64,000 nt of DNA from Variimorphobacter saccharofermentans (GTDB taxonomy: Bacteria > Bacillota > Clostridia > Lachnospirales > Lachnospiraceae): the NCBI RefSeq assembly GCF_014174405.1, contig NZ_JACEGA010000001.1, positions 62,001 through 126,000 on the forward strand. Direction: 5' to 3'. The notes beneath the pieces were generated by a model. It was not told where the DNA came from. It worked only from the letters and a program-made list of their open reading frames with translations, and did not search any database. The translations under genes were made by a program, and so were the position numbers. Positions 1 through 9,207 of this stretch are shown piece after piece; position 1 is the first letter of the stretch, and each line of letters begins with the position of its first letter.

Positions 1-80
1 AGAGCTATACCATTACGGTAGAGGATGACGGTATGGACACCTATATTAATATGCCGAACCTGATACCGCTACTGTATTAA
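1..80 (+). CDS. C-terminal fragment of an unidentified protein
   Basis: An open frame enters from the left edge and ends at TAA 78-80. It reads SYTITVEDDGMDTYINMPN then LIPLLY. Only about 25 residues are visible and I do not recognise the family. The frame is open to the edge, and the next gene starts about 170 bp later with its own ribosome site. It could also be a chance open frame, because the piece is so short. Confidence 0.4.
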   Translation, partial: SYTITVEDDGMDTYINMPNLIPLLY

Positions 81-250
81 ACCAATAATTCTGTCATTTC
101 GTGTCGATTGTGACGGTAAATCTTACAATTAAATAAAAAAATGGAGCATCCATAGGGATTGTGTCTATCGAATTTTATACTCCTCTCTTTTCAAAGTAGC
201 CTGGTTAAGCTATAATAAATGTAAATTTATGGAAATGAGAGGAGCTTTTT

Positions 251-1540
251 ATGATTCGGAATTTATATGAGCAAAACATTATCATTTACATCTTTGCAGG
301 ATTATGCGGATTAGGCATTCTGATCCGTTTTATAGTGAATTTGGTATATAAGCATTTGGTAAAACAATCGAATAATCCTGGTGAAACTAAAAATAAAATG
401 ATAAAGCATATGAAATTGAAGTTTGAAACCTGCTTTAAACTTAAAATAGGTGTGAATAATGTGGATACTTTTGTGGATAAGGGTATTTTACAGTATCGTT
501 TTTGTGGGATTTTATTATCCACATGGGATAACTTTGGTGGACAAGTTCTATTCCTTACCCTGCTATTAGTGCCTATTAGTACAGTTTTCGGGGTTATTTA
601 TAAATGTGGACAAGAGAATGTTCTACTCTCAGGAGCGGCGGGTATTGTAGCAAGTGCTATTCTTATTTTTGTGGATAAAAGTATAAATCTTTCTGCCAAG
701 AAAAAGATGATTCGCCTCAACCTTCTTGATTTTCTTGAAAACTTCTGTAAGGTTCGGTTAGAGCAGGAAGCTTATCAGCCAGAATTAATAGAACAATACC
801 GTCGTGAGTATTTACAGGTAGCTGAGGCTGGAAAGCAAATCAGCGCGGCCTCTGACTCCAGGCAGAGTGATGAGCCAAAGGATGAGCTTAACCGTAGAAG
901 AGAGGCCAGAAGAAAGAAGGAGGAAGAGAGAAAGCTACAGGCAAAAAGAAGGGAAGAGGAGCAAAGAAGAAACGAACAGATAAGAAGAGAAGAAGAAAAG
1001 AGAAGATTAGAAGAGAGAAAACAGCTTGCAGCCAAGCGTAGAGAGGAAGAGCTACGCAGACTACAGGAGGAACGCAAAGCGTTAGAAGAAAAACGAGCTG
1101 AAATGAAAAGGCAGGCACTAGAAAAGAAAATTGATTTGGAGAAGAAAAAACAACAGGAGCAAGATACGGAGGAGAAGATACATAACCTGGAGGAGGCATT
1201 TGGGCCTCCAGTGGACAAAGCAAGTATGAATACCGTTATGCAGGAGCAGAACGAATCCCAAGGTAATTCTGATCGAGAGGACAATTTGTATACGAATGAG
1301 GAACCCAATGCTCCTTCATCCAAACTAAGTAATGTAGTGGAACACTCCTTTGAAGAGATTGCAGCAGAAAGAGAACGTGCAGAGGAGGATATGAATAAAT
1401 CAGCAGCAGTTCAGGCGGAACTTGGACAGAAGGAAAAGGGGATATCTAAAAAATCCTCTGTAGGGAAATTAAAGCTGCAGGGTATGAGCCCACAGGAGGA
1501 ACGCTTAATTGAAGATGTCTTAAAAGAGTTTTTTGCTTAA
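251..1540 (+). CDS. Membrane-anchored coiled-coil protein of unknown function
   Basis: This 429-residue protein starts at ATG 251 behind GAGAGGAG. It has a hydrophobic segment at about residues 10-32 and one or two more at about 98-145. Residues about 200-305 are a long, highly charged R/E/K-rich stretch with the heptad pattern of a coiled coil. A low-complexity acidic region follows, and the C-terminus (GMSPQEERLIEDVLKEFFA) could be a short helix. I do not recognise a named family. The arrangement suggests a membrane anchor with a cytoplasmic rod, possibly a scaffold, but this is inference. The charged region also produces long false frames on the other strand. Confidence 0.75.
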   Translation: MIRNLYEQNIIIYIFAGLCGLGILIRFIVNLVYKHLVKQSNNPGETKNKMIKHMKLKFETCFKLKIGVNNVDTFVDKGILQYRFCGILLSTWDNFGGQVLFLTLLLVPISTVFGVIYKCGQENVLLSGAAGIVASAILIFVDKSINLSAKKKMIRLNLLDFLENFCKVRLEQEAYQPELIEQYRREYLQVAEAGKQISAASDSRQSDEPKDELNRRREARRKKEEERKLQAKRREEEQRRNEQIRREEEKRRLEERKQLAAKRREEELRRLQEERKALEEKRAEMKRQALEKKIDLEKKKQQEQDTEEKIHNLEEAFGPPVDKASMNTVMQEQNESQGNSDREDNLYTNEEPNAPSSKLSNVVEHSFEEIAAERERAEEDMNKSAAVQAELGQKEKGISKKSSVGKLKLQGMSPQEERLIEDVLKEFFA

Positions 1541-1577
1541 TCAAACATAACGGAATAATTTAGTCTGGCCATTATTG

Positions 1578-1650
1578 CCCTTCAGTCCAGATTAGGTATC
1601 TGATTGCATAGAAGCAGGAAAGAAACCTGATCTGGATAGAAGGGTATTTT
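1578..1650 (+). terminator. Stem-loop terminator
   Basis: A long imperfect inverted repeat (CCCTTCAGTCCAGATTAGGT against ACCTGATCTGGATAGAAGGG) is followed by a short T run. It separates the coiled-coil gene from pgi. Confidence 0.6.
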
Positions 1651-1737
1651 GCTATATGGATATAAAATGAAAAATGATTGAATAATAATTGTGTCTTTGT
1701 TAGAATATAAGAAAAAAATGAAGGGAGTTATATAAAA

Positions 1738-3090
1738 ATGGCTAACAAGGTAACATTTGATTATTCTGTTGCGAAGAAATTCGTCTCGGATACCGAGGTA
1801 AAGATGATACAGGCTTGCGCAGAGACTGCAAAGGATCAGCTTGTAAATAAATCAGGTGCCGGTAATGACTTTTTGGGTTGGATTGACCTGCCAGTTGAGT
1901 ACGATAAGGAGGAGTTTGCCCGTATTCAAAAGGCAGCAGAAAAGATTCAAAAGGACTCAGAGGTACTTCTTGTAATTGGTATTGGTGGCTCTTATTTGGG
2001 GGCAAGAGCAGCAATCGAATTCTTGAGACATAGCTTTTACAATTCTGTATCTAAGGAAATCAGAAAGACTCCGGAGATTTATTTCTGCGGTAATAATATC
2101 AGTAGCAATTATATGAATCATTTAATTGAGGTTATTGGAGACAGAGATTTCTCTATTAATATAATCAGTAAGTCAGGAACAACTACGGAGCCTGCGATTG
2201 CGTTCCGTGTATTCAAGAAGCTGCTAAATGAGAAATATGGCAGGAAGGAAGCTGCTAAGAGAATTTATGCAACCACGGACAAGTCCAGGGGTGCATTAAA
2301 GAACCTGGCAAACGAGGAAGGCTATGAAAGCTTTGTCGTACCTGATGATGTGGGTGGACGCTATTCCGTACTTACAGCGGTAGGATTACTACCCATCGCT
2401 GTTAGCGGAGCAGATATCACAAAGCTTATGGAAGGTGCAGCAAGTATGAGAGACTATTGCTTGAATCAGCCTTATGATAAGAATGATTCACTGCAATATG
2501 CTGCGGTACGTAACATCTTATTAAGAAAAGGAAAAGGCATTGAGATTCTTGTAAATTATGAGCCTTCACTCCACTATGTGTCAGAATGGTGGAAGCAGTT
2601 ATTTGGAGAAAGCGAAGGAAAGGATCAGAAGGGAATATATCCTGCGTCCGTGGACTTTACTACCGACCTTCACTCCATGGGACAATTTATTCAGGATGGA
2701 CAGAGAACGATGTTCGAAACAGTAGTTACAGTTGAGAAGTCATCGACAGAGATTATACTGGAAGAGGAAGAAGTGGATCTTGACGGTCTGAACTATCTTG
2801 CAGGTAAAAGTGTTGATTTTGTAAATAAGAGCGCCATGAAGGGAACTTTACTTGCTCATACAGATGGTAATGTCCCCAATCTTCAGGTGTTTATACCGGA
2901 GCAGAATGAGTTCTATTTAGGACAACTATTCTACTTCTTCGAGTTTGCATGTGGAGTAAGCGGATATATGCTTGGAGTGAATCCATTCGATCAGCCAGGC
3001 GTAGAAAGCTACAAGAAGAACATGTTCGCGTTACTTGGAAAGCCGGGCTTTGAAGCACAGAGAGAAGAACTATTAAAGAGATTACAGTAA
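1738..3090 (+). CDS. pgi: Glucose-6-phosphate isomerase
   Basis: Interconverts glucose 6-phosphate and fructose 6-phosphate in cytoplasmic glycolysis. The 450-residue length is typical of the short Firmicute form. Family signatures are visible: [11 protein letters not shown] near residue 80, [10 protein letters not shown] near 142, and [10 protein letters not shown] near 290, where the glutamate (about residue 291) matches the known catalytic base. The start is ATG 1738 with AAGGGAG upstream. It stands alone, with a stem-loop on each side. Nothing unusual was seen. Confidence 0.97.
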   Translation: MANKVTFDYSVAKKFVSDTEVKMIQACAETAKDQLVNKSGAGNDFLGWIDLPVEYDKEEFARIQKAAEKIQKDSEVLLVIGIGGSYLGARAAIEFLRHSFYNSVSKEIRKTPEIYFCGNNISSNYMNHLIEVIGDRDFSINIISKSGTTTEPAIAFRVFKKLLNEKYGRKEAAKRIYATTDKSRGALKNLANEEGYESFVVPDDVGGRYSVLTAVGLLPIAVSGADITKLMEGAASMRDYCLNQPYDKNDSLQYAAVRNILLRKGKGIEILVNYEPSLHYVSEWWKQLFGESEGKDQKGIYPASVDFTTDLHSMGQFIQDGQRTMFETVVTVEKSSTEIILEEEEVDLDGLNYLAGKSVDFVNKSAMKGTLLAHTDGNVPNLQVFIPEQNEFYLGQLFYFFEFACGVSGYMLGVNPFDQPGVESYKKNMFALLGKPGFEAQREELLKRLQ

Positions 3091-3101
3091 AGAATAAGCA
3101 T

Positions 3102-3134
3102 AGGCATACAGCTAAGGTCTTCGGTTGTATGCCT
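3102..3134 (+). terminator. Stem-loop after pgi
   Basis: AGGCATACA (3102-3110) pairs with TGTATGCCT (3126-3134) just after the pgi stop. There is no clean T run, so termination strength is uncertain. Confidence 0.4.
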
Positions 3135-3213
3135 TATCCTATTCATAGACTGAGGATATTTTAAAGTAACATATCTTATTCTTCAGAGTATAATATAGTA
3201 ATAAAAGAATGCA

Positions 3214-3307
3214 GAGACAGTAATGTCGGGATAGAGAATACATATCTTTGATCATTCGCAACCGAATCCCTTTTACCTCATACAGAGAGTGAATAATTTA
3301 CTGTCTC
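3214..3307. repeat. Spaced 10-bp inverted repeat in the gene-free stretch 3091-3478
   Basis: GAGACAGTAA at 3214-3223 is the exact complement of TTACTGTCTC at 3298-3307. No coding frame was found between them. The only other structure in this 388-bp gap is the palindrome at 3350-3440. Function is unknown. Confidence 0.4.
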
Positions 3308-3349
3308 GATACCTTACCAGAAACATTCGGCTGCTTAACATAGATATGA

Positions 3350-3440
3350 CACAGGGGCTGTTGCAAGATGTATCAGCAAGGATTATGAAATATCTCACTT
3401 AAATAATCCAAACAGATACATTTTACAACAGCCCCTTGTG
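3350..3440. repeat. Palindromic MITE-like element (GGGGCTGTTGC ends)
   Basis: The left arm CACAGGGGCTGTTG, continuing into AAGATGTATC, pairs with GATACATTTT followed by CAACAGCCCCTTGTG. The centre is a weak GGATTAT/ATAATCC pair. The termini resemble the palindromes at 11833 and 60483, so I place it in the same family. It lies between the convergent pgi and hemolysin III genes and may also act as a terminator. Confidence 0.65.
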
Positions 3441-3478
3441 CTATTAAGGATAGGAAGGCCTATCTGTATACATATATT

Positions 3479-4147
3479 TTAAGGCATTACAGCAAGATAG
3501 CGATACATCAGAATAAAGTGGCAGAAGCTGCCGCCCATAACAAAAAGATGGAATATTTCATGAGATCCAAAATATTTATGCCTTTTATTAAAGAGGGGGA
3601 GCTTTAATGCATAGATAACTCCACCGATGGTATATATTATGCCGCCGGATAATAGCCATGCAAAGGCTGCAATGGGGAGAGAATTTATAAGCTGTGTAAA
3701 AGCCAGGACGCAGGTCCAGCCCATTGTGATGTACACGACGGAGGAGAACCATTTCGGACAGTGTACCCAGAAACCGGTAACTAATATACCAATAGCCGCC
3801 AGACTCCATATTAGGATAAGAAGACCATAGCCGATATTACCACCGAGAGCGATCATGCAAATGGGAGTATAAGTGCCGGCGATCAGAACATAGATCATCA
3901 TATGATCAAACTTTTTCAATCTGCGGTGTACCTTTTCGGATTTACCAAAGGTATGATACGTAGTACTTGCTACATATAATAAAATCATACTCAAAATAAA
4001 GATACCCAAAGAAATCAGGTGTACGTTATCCGGATGCCGGGCTGCTTTGATTAATAGCGGTGTAGTTGCAAACACGGCCATTAATGTACCGATAAAATGA
4101 GTAATTGCACTTCCAGGATCTTTTGCTTTGACCTTTTTGATCGTCAT
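3479..4147 (-). CDS. Hemolysin III / PAQR family membrane protein (TrhA-like)
   Basis: An integral membrane protein of about 222 residues with seven hydrophobic segments. The conserved histidines of the PAQR/hemolysin III family are present: AITHFIG near the N-terminus, STTYHTF near residue 85, and GGSFCHFILMYRY at the C-terminus. These probably bind a metal in the membrane. Members are linked to membrane-fluidity homeostasis; the haemolysin name is historical. I chose ATG 4147 because AAGGAG lies 9 bases upstream; the TTG at 4156 directly abuts that ribosome site. Confidence 0.9.
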   Translation of the reverse strand: MTIKKVKAKDPGSAITHFIGTLMAVFATTPLLIKAARHPDNVHLISLGIFILSMILLYVASTTYHTFGKSEKVHRRLKKFDHMMIYVLIAGTYTPICMIALGGNIGYGLLILIWSLAAIGILVTGFWVHCPKWFSSVVYITMGWTCVLAFTQLINSLPIAAFAWLLSGGIIYTIGGVIYALKLPLFNKRHKYFGSHEIFHLFVMGGSFCHFILMYRYLAVMP

Positions 4148-4399
4148 ATAAATCAACTCCTTAACAGTAATTATATAGAATTAGTTTTAACCTCTATGGC
4201 ATATTGTATTCGTGATGTAGAAGAGATATATACATAACATAGTAATAAATACTACATGATGTATATGACAATACTACACCACATGGTAATAAAATGCAAT
4301 ACATTTTTTCGTTTTCATAATTCTCAATATATGCTATACTTATGACAATCATCGGACAGCATATAGGATGGGCTTGTACTGAATATAGGAGGTCAGAAG

Positions 4400-4579
4400 A
4401 TGGATTTAAGTGTAGGAGATATTATAAAGCTAAAAAAACAACATCCCTGTGGAAGCAGTGAATGGGAGATCCTGCGGGTTGGTATGGATTTCCGTTTAAA
4501 ATGTCTTGGATGTAGCCATCAGGTTATGTTACCAAGAAAACAGGTGGAAAAAAGTATAAAGCAGGTACGGAAACCATAA
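4400..4579 (+). CDS. DUF951 family small protein
   Basis: A 59-residue protein starting ATG 4400 behind AGGAGG. The sequence begins MDLSVGDIIKLKKQHPCGSS and continues with WEILRVGMDFRLKCLGC, the recognisable DUF951 pattern. It has two cysteine regions (HPCG and CLGC) and ends in a basic helix, so it may bind nucleic acid or metal. No function is established for the family to my knowledge. A TATACT -10-like sequence lies about 65 bp upstream. Confidence 0.85.
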   Translation: MDLSVGDIIKLKKQHPCGSSEWEILRVGMDFRLKCLGCSHQVMLPRKQVEKSIKQVRKP

Positions 4580-4650
4580 TCATATTTTCCGTTCCAATTC
4601 CATCGCATATCTAGACAATATTGAACTGCAACCAAGAAAGGAATCGGAAT

Positions 4651-5298
4651 ATGAAATATATATTAATGGATCTTGACGGTACGATAACAAACCCCAAGAC
4701 TGGTATAACAAGATCTTTTCAATATGCTTTAAAGGCTATGGATATTTTTATTGATGATTTAGATTCATTAAAAAAGCATATTGGTCCTCCCCTAAAAAGC
4801 AGCTTTTTAGAATGCTATGGTTTTGATGATAACAAAGCGGATTTAGCCGTAAAGAAATACAGGGAATACTATAATGAATTTGGTCTTTATGAAAACGAAA
4901 TGTATGAGGGTATGGAGTCTGTGCTGAAAGGGTTACAGGATGCAGGTAAGCTGTTAATTGTCGCCACTTCTAAGCCGGAGCTCATTGCCAGAAAGATATT
5001 GGAGCACTTTCATCTGGATCATTATTTTTTGGATATCTGTGGCGCGGCACCGGATGATTCCCATTCCAAAAAGGATGAAGTAATCCAATATGTCTTGAGT
5101 AAAAATCAGATTGCGGATTTATCCGAGGTTGTGATGGTGGGCGATCGAAAGTATGATATCGAGGGAGCGAAAATAGTGGGGATCTCTTCGGTAGGAGTTT
5201 TATATGGATTTGGTGATCGAGAAGAGCTGGAGATGGCAGGAGCAGATAAGATTGCGGCTTCAACCAATGAATTATATGATATATTAATACAAATGTAA
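4651..5298 (+). CDS. HAD-superfamily phosphatase, phosphoglycolate phosphatase-like
   Basis: A cytoplasmic HAD hydrolase of about 215 residues. Motif I is MDLDGTITNPK (nucleophile aspartate in DLDGT), motif II is VATSKP near residue 108, and motif IV is VMVGDRKYDIEGAK near residue 165. The helical cap after motif I places it with Gph/PGP-type HADs, which remove phosphate from small phosphorylated metabolites. Exact substrate cannot be read from sequence. The start is ATG 4651 with AAAGGA upstream; the in-frame TTG at 4621 has no ribosome site. Confidence 0.9.
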   Translation: MKYILMDLDGTITNPKTGITRSFQYALKAMDIFIDDLDSLKKHIGPPLKSSFLECYGFDDNKADLAVKKYREYYNEFGLYENEMYEGMESVLKGLQDAGKLLIVATSKPELIARKILEHFHLDHYFLDICGAAPDDSHSKKDEVIQYVLSKNQIADLSEVVMVGDRKYDIEGAKIVGISSVGVLYGFGDREELEMAGADKIAASTNELYDILIQM

Positions 5299-5348
5299 CG
5301 TATCATGATACACATAATACTTGCCATAGAAGAAAGGAATTTATAAGT

Positions 5349-6104
5349 ATGAAGTTAGTTTCATGGAATGTAAATGGATTACGTGCCTGCGTGGGAAAGG
5401 GCTTTGAAGATTTTTTTCGCAAGGTGGATGCCGACATATTTTGTATTCAGGAAACGAAGCTACAGCCGGAACAGGTGGAGATTTCCTTCGAAGGCTATCA
5501 GCAGTATTTCAATTCTGCAGTAAAGAAGGGATACTCTGGGACAGCCGTTTTCTGTAAAAAGGAGCCATTAAGTATATGCTATGATTTGTGTATGGACAGG
5601 CATAATGATGAAGGAAGAGTCATCACATTGGAATATGAGGATTTCTATCTGGTTACGGTATATACTCCGAATTCCCAGAGAGAATTGGCTAGGTTAGAGT
5701 ATCGAATGGAATGGGAAGAGGATTTTCGTGCTTATGTGATAAAGCTGGATCAAAAAAAGCCGGTAATCATCTGTGGAGATCTTAACGTTGCCCATAAAGA
5801 AATTGATTTAAAAAATCCAAAGACGAACACAAGGAATGCAGGCTTTACTATAGAAGAACGGGATAAAATGACGAAGCTGTTGGATAACGGATTTATTGAT
5901 ACCTTCCGTTATAAATATCCGGATGTTACCGATGCCTATACCTGGTGGTCCTATATGTTCCACGCCAGGGAAAAGAATGCCGGTTGGAGAATTGATTATT
6001 TTCTGGTGTCTGACAGGCTGAAAGATCGAATAGAAGATAGTATCATTCATACCGATGTTATGGGTAGTGATCATTGTCCGGTAGAATTGATATTAAAGGA
6101 TTGA
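5349..6104 (+). CDS. xth: Exodeoxyribonuclease III (AP endonuclease)
   Basis: A 251-residue base-excision repair enzyme that cuts DNA at abasic sites and removes 3' blocking groups. It has the exonuclease III fold signatures: SWNVNGLRA at the N-terminus, CIQETKLQ (metal-binding glutamate) near residue 35, GDLNVAH near 143, and GSDHCPVELIL at the C-terminus with the catalytic Asp-His. The start is ATG 5349 with AAGGAA upstream. It lies 50 bp after the HAD gene on the same strand and may be cotranscribed. Confidence 0.96.
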   Translation: MKLVSWNVNGLRACVGKGFEDFFRKVDADIFCIQETKLQPEQVEISFEGYQQYFNSAVKKGYSGTAVFCKKEPLSICYDLCMDRHNDEGRVITLEYEDFYLVTVYTPNSQRELARLEYRMEWEEDFRAYVIKLDQKKPVIICGDLNVAHKEIDLKNPKTNTRNAGFTIEERDKMTKLLDNGFIDTFRYKYPDVTDAYTWWSYMFHAREKNAGWRIDYFLVSDRLKDRIEDSIIHTDVMGSDHCPVELILKD

Positions 6105-6198
6105 TAAAAATTGGAGAATCTTGTTCTTGAAATTAGTGGGGTATAATTGTATACTCATTATGAGAAGGTACGAATGAGAGTGTGGAGGGGTACACAGT

Positions 6199-7266
6199 AT
6201 GGAGACTGAAAGAATTAGAACAGACCAAGCTGTAGCCGGCATGAAGGTGGCTGCAGATGTTTACAACATGAGTAACCAATTAATTATAACTCGTGGTACA
6301 GTCTTGGATGAGAGAATGATAACACGCTTACGATTCTATAACATCTTTGGATTTCAGGTATTTAAGGAAGTAGAGGAAGAGATTAAAGAGGTTTCATATA
6401 TCGAAATGCTACGCAGTACCGAGGAGTTTAAGAAGTTCAACCGTACATACGTTAATACGGTTAGCAATATTGAAGACAACTTTAATAAGGCGGTAAAAGG
6501 TGATAGTCAGTTCAATGTGGATGCACTTCTTGCACAAACGGATCGGATTCTCAGAGAAGGCCGTAATGGATCCCATATACTGGAGATGCTCCATGGGATC
6601 AGAGATTATGATGACCTAACCTTTGTCCATAGCTTAAATGTTGCGTTAATATGCAGTATATTTGCAACCTGGTTGAAATTCTCCCATGAGGATACAAGGA
6701 TATTGACCTTAGGCGGACTCCTGCATGATATCGGGAAAATGTTGGTTCCCAGAGAAATCATAACGAAGAATGGCAAGCTCACCAGTGAAGAATATGAGGT
6801 GGTAAAAACACACTCCTTCCTTGGGTATCAGGCCATGAAGGATCAACCGATTGACATTCATATCAAATATGTAGCCCTCATGCATCACGAACGATGCGAC
6901 GGAAGCGGCTATCCCAATGGATTTGTATCGGAGCAAATTGATGAATTCGCAAAGATTGTATCAATTGCAGATGTATATGATGCGATGACATCCAATCGTC
7001 TTTATCGTAAAGCGATTTGTCCTTTTGACGTAGTTGAAAATTTTGAACGGGATGGATTTTTAAAATTCGATCCCAAGTATCTAATGGTCTTTATGGAACG
7101 AATTGTGGAGTCCTATTTACATAATATCGTCAGATTAAATGACGGAAGACAGGGCGAGGTTGTTATGATTAACAAGCATGCTCTATCCAGACCGGTAATT
7201 CGTGTCGGTTCTGATTTTGTTGATCTTTCGAAAGATCATAGATTGTTTATCGACACAATACTCTAA
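6199..7266 (+). CDS. HD-GYP domain protein, probable cyclic-di-GMP phosphodiesterase
   Basis: A 355-residue protein. The HD-GYP domain spans about residues 130-310, with HDIGK near residue 176, HHERCDGSGYPNG near 229, and the later DVYDAMTSNRLY segment. All metal-ligand positions I can recognise are present, so activity on cyclic di-GMP is likely. The N-terminal 120 residues resemble no receiver or PAS domain I can name and begin with the R-T-D-Q-A-V-A-G-M-K pattern common in clostridial HD-GYP proteins. The start is ATG 6199 behind GGAGGGG. It is transcribed toward the convergent azlD. Confidence 0.92.
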   Translation: METERIRTDQAVAGMKVAADVYNMSNQLIITRGTVLDERMITRLRFYNIFGFQVFKEVEEEIKEVSYIEMLRSTEEFKKFNRTYVNTVSNIEDNFNKAVKGDSQFNVDALLAQTDRILREGRNGSHILEMLHGIRDYDDLTFVHSLNVALICSIFATWLKFSHEDTRILTLGGLLHDIGKMLVPREIITKNGKLTSEEYEVVKTHSFLGYQAMKDQPIDIHIKYVALMHHERCDGSGYPNGFVSEQIDEFAKIVSIADVYDAMTSNRLYRKAICPFDVVENFERDGFLKFDPKYLMVFMERIVESYLHNIVRLNDGRQGEVVMINKHALSRPVIRVGSDFVDLSKDHRLFIDTIL

Positions 7267-7272
7267 TTATAA

Positions 7273-7608
7273 TTAAAAATACTGAACCAGAAGCATATAG
7301 AGAAGAGCACCTCCTCCAATACTGAGGAGTGTGTTCTTTTTCCATATATGGAGAATTATAATTGCGACTATGCTGATTGCCTCCGGAAGGCCATAAGGAG
7401 CTTTCAGGATGGAGACGTCCTTTAAGCAATAAACTACTAGCATACCGATAATGGTATAGGGTAATATGTCAGCCAGGTAATTTACATACTTTGGGATCTC
7501 TTTCTTTTCCGGGAAGAGAAGGAAAGGCAGGGCACGGGTTATAACAGTACCCAATACCACAATCCCAAAGAAAATAAAAAGCTGTGTAGTCGTATAATTC
7601 ATAATCAT
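7273..7608 (-). CDS. azlD: AzlD family branched-chain amino acid export subunit
   Basis: A 111-residue membrane protein with four hydrophobic segments and the family pattern TRALPFLLFPEKK followed by YLADILPYTIIGMLVVYCLKD. AzlD works with AzlC to export branched-chain amino acids and analogues. It lies downstream of azlC on the same strand, but 159 bp of palindromic sequence separates them. azlCD pairs usually overlap or sit close together, so this gap is unusual. Confidence 0.92.
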   Translation of the reverse strand: MIMNYTTTQLFIFFGIVVLGTVITRALPFLLFPEKKEIPKYVNYLADILPYTIIGMLVVYCLKDVSILKAPYGLPEAISIVAIIILHIWKKNTLLSIGGGALLYMLLVQYF

Positions 7609-7640
7609 TTTCCTCTTTCCATTGGAGCTTAAATATAGTT

Positions 7641-7789
7641 AGGCAATTGCGAAACTCTTAAGATATCTTAATTGTGTATACAGCAGATATATATTCCTAC
7701 GCAAACCCGCTCCTTCCGCTATGGTTTGCGTAGGAATATGTATCCACTGTATACACAAAAGCTACAATTATTTAGCTTCGCAATTACCT
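7641..7789. repeat. Long palindromic element between azlC and azlD
   Basis: Terminal inverted repeats AGGCAATTGCGAA (7641-7653) and TTCGCAATTACCT (7777-7789) enclose further arms, TTGTGTATACAGC paired with CACTGTATACACAA and TTCCTACGCAAACC paired with GGTTTGCGTAGGAA. Together they form a roughly 150-nt hairpin. It has no coding capacity beyond chance frames. Its right end encodes the last residues and the stop of azlC, so it looks like an insertion (MITE-like). The terminal motif recurs near 19746 (TAGGTAATTGCAAAA). Confidence 0.7.
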
Positions 7790-8460
7790 GTTTTAAATAT
7801 AGTAATTATAAGGAGAATCATAATCATCGTAGGGATGATAAAGTCGCTTGGACCGAATAGTAGTCGGCATATTATTGCGCTAATGACCCCGATGATAGCC
7901 GGCAGGTGATTTTTCGTGGAGTTCCATTGATTAATAAAATTCACTACGAACATAGCAGTTAATACAAAGTCTATTCCCTTTGTGTTTAGATTCAATAAGC
8001 TACCCAGAATTCCTCCGATTAGGGATCCGGTGATCCAATAAAGATGATCTAAGGTGGATACGAAAAAATAGAACCACTTTGGTTCAATTCCTTCCGGTAC
8101 CTTGGCGGAACACAAAATGGAGAAGGTCTCGTCGGTTAAAGAAAATATGAGATAGGGCTTTAATCGTCCAATTCCTCGATAATTCTTAAGCATGGATATA
8201 CTATAGAAAATATGCCGGGCATTTACGGCAAGGGTCATTAGAAATGCACCTAAGGGATCAAAGCCCGCAGCTAAAAGTGCTACGCTTACAAATTGCATGG
8301 AACCGGCAAAAATAAAGATACTGGCAAACAGGATCCAAAACAGCGAAAAACCTTTGCTGTCCATAAGGATGCCATAAGCTGCTCCAAGTACAAGATAGCC
8401 GGTTAATACAGGTATGGTATGCGGAAAAGCAGCAAAAAACGCTGTTTTTATCTGATTCAT
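7768..8460 (-). CDS. azlC: AzlC family branched-chain amino acid exporter subunit
   Basis: A 230-residue membrane protein. The N-terminus (AAFPHTIPVLTGYLVLGAAYG), the motif SMQFVSVALLAAG near residue 55, and NARHIFYSISML near 80 are characteristic of AzlC. It should form the export complex with AzlD downstream. The last residues (TGNCEAK) and the stop codon are encoded inside the palindromic element at 7641-7789, so the native C-terminus was probably replaced. The final hydrophobic segment is intact, so function may be kept. Confidence 0.93.
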   Translation of the reverse strand: MNQIKTAFFAAFPHTIPVLTGYLVLGAAYGILMDSKGFSLFWILFASIFIFAGSMQFVSVALLAAGFDPLGAFLMTLAVNARHIFYSISMLKNYRGIGRLKPYLIFSLTDETFSILCSAKVPEGIEPKWFYFFVSTLDHLYWITGSLIGGILGSLLNLNTKGIDFVLTAMFVVNFINQWNSTKNHLPAIIGVISAIICRLLFGPSDFIIPTMIMILLIITIFKTGNCEAK

Positions 8461-8512
8461 AGAAAACTCCTTTATCGACTAGTAAATTAAATTGAGATGA
8501 AAATCAGGAAAT

Positions 8513-8917
8513 CTACTTCTGGCAGGAACCGGCATAAACTGGCTGGAAATCCACACTATCGGAGCAGACAAAACCGGAATATTTTGCTACAATTCGATTA
8601 AAACAGGGCATTATGGAGATAAGGTCCTCCTCACTAACCTGAATTGCATAGATGGTTTTAATATTTCTGTTTTTGAGAAAAGCAGCATCTGAGGGATTCT
8701 TAAAATTCGGTGTAAGAGGTTCAAAATCGATGGAATGTCCATTGGGTAAGATCAGCTCCAGAACATTCATATACTCCCAAAGCTCTGTTGTAATCCCTTC
8801 TTCCTCTTTTAACAGATCTACAATCTCTTTTGCAGAGACCACGGTAGGACTCATATAGAAAAGCTCCAGCATCGGGCTATCTTCTGTTGGTATGGGTTTT
8901 GCTTTCTTATTTGCCAT
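8513..8917 (-). CDS. Conserved protein of unknown function
   Basis: A protein of about 134 residues with no membrane segment. It begins MANKKAKPIPTEDSPMLELF and has an alpha/beta-looking middle with IKTIYAIQVSEEDL. A late CFNRIVAKYSGFVCSDS segment holds two cysteines. I do not recognise the family. Start choice is uncertain: ATG 8917 has AAAGG about 12 bases upstream, and TTG 8929 is also in frame. It lies just upstream of azlC on the same strand (52 bp), so it may share a transcript with azlCD. Confidence 0.65.
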   Translation of the reverse strand: MANKKAKPIPTEDSPMLELFYMSPTVVSAKEIVDLLKEEEGITTELWEYMNVLELILPNGHSIDFEPLTPNFKNPSDAAFLKNRNIKTIYAIQVSEEDLISIMPCFNRIVAKYSGFVCSDSVDFQPVYAGSCQK

Positions 8918-9207
8918 TCCTTTTTCCAACCTTTCCGTATTGATAATGTAAACATTTATTTAAGGGATATAGAATTAGTAATAAGATCCATTTCGGTTAA
9001 TTATAATACAGGCCCTTTTATTTATCAACATATGGCCACTATTTTTCCGGGTGAATGTAAAGTGAGTAGAACAGGATATTATGGAGTTTTCCAATTTTTT
9101 AAAAATTAACTTGAAATTTATTTGGCTATATGTTATAGTTGCTATAGAACAGATAAAAGACTAGGCAAATTGATAATGGACAAAATGGATCATAAGGAGG
9201 ATGAAAA

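Noticed and set aside
775..1323. Long minus-strand frames opposite the coiled-coil gene
   Set aside because: They mirror the charged repeat-rich coding strand, have Ser/Leu-rich chance composition and no ribosome site.
7672..7909. Plus-strand frames of about 62 codons between azlD and azlC
   Set aside because: They lie inside the palindromic element and over the antisense of azlC, with no ribosome site.
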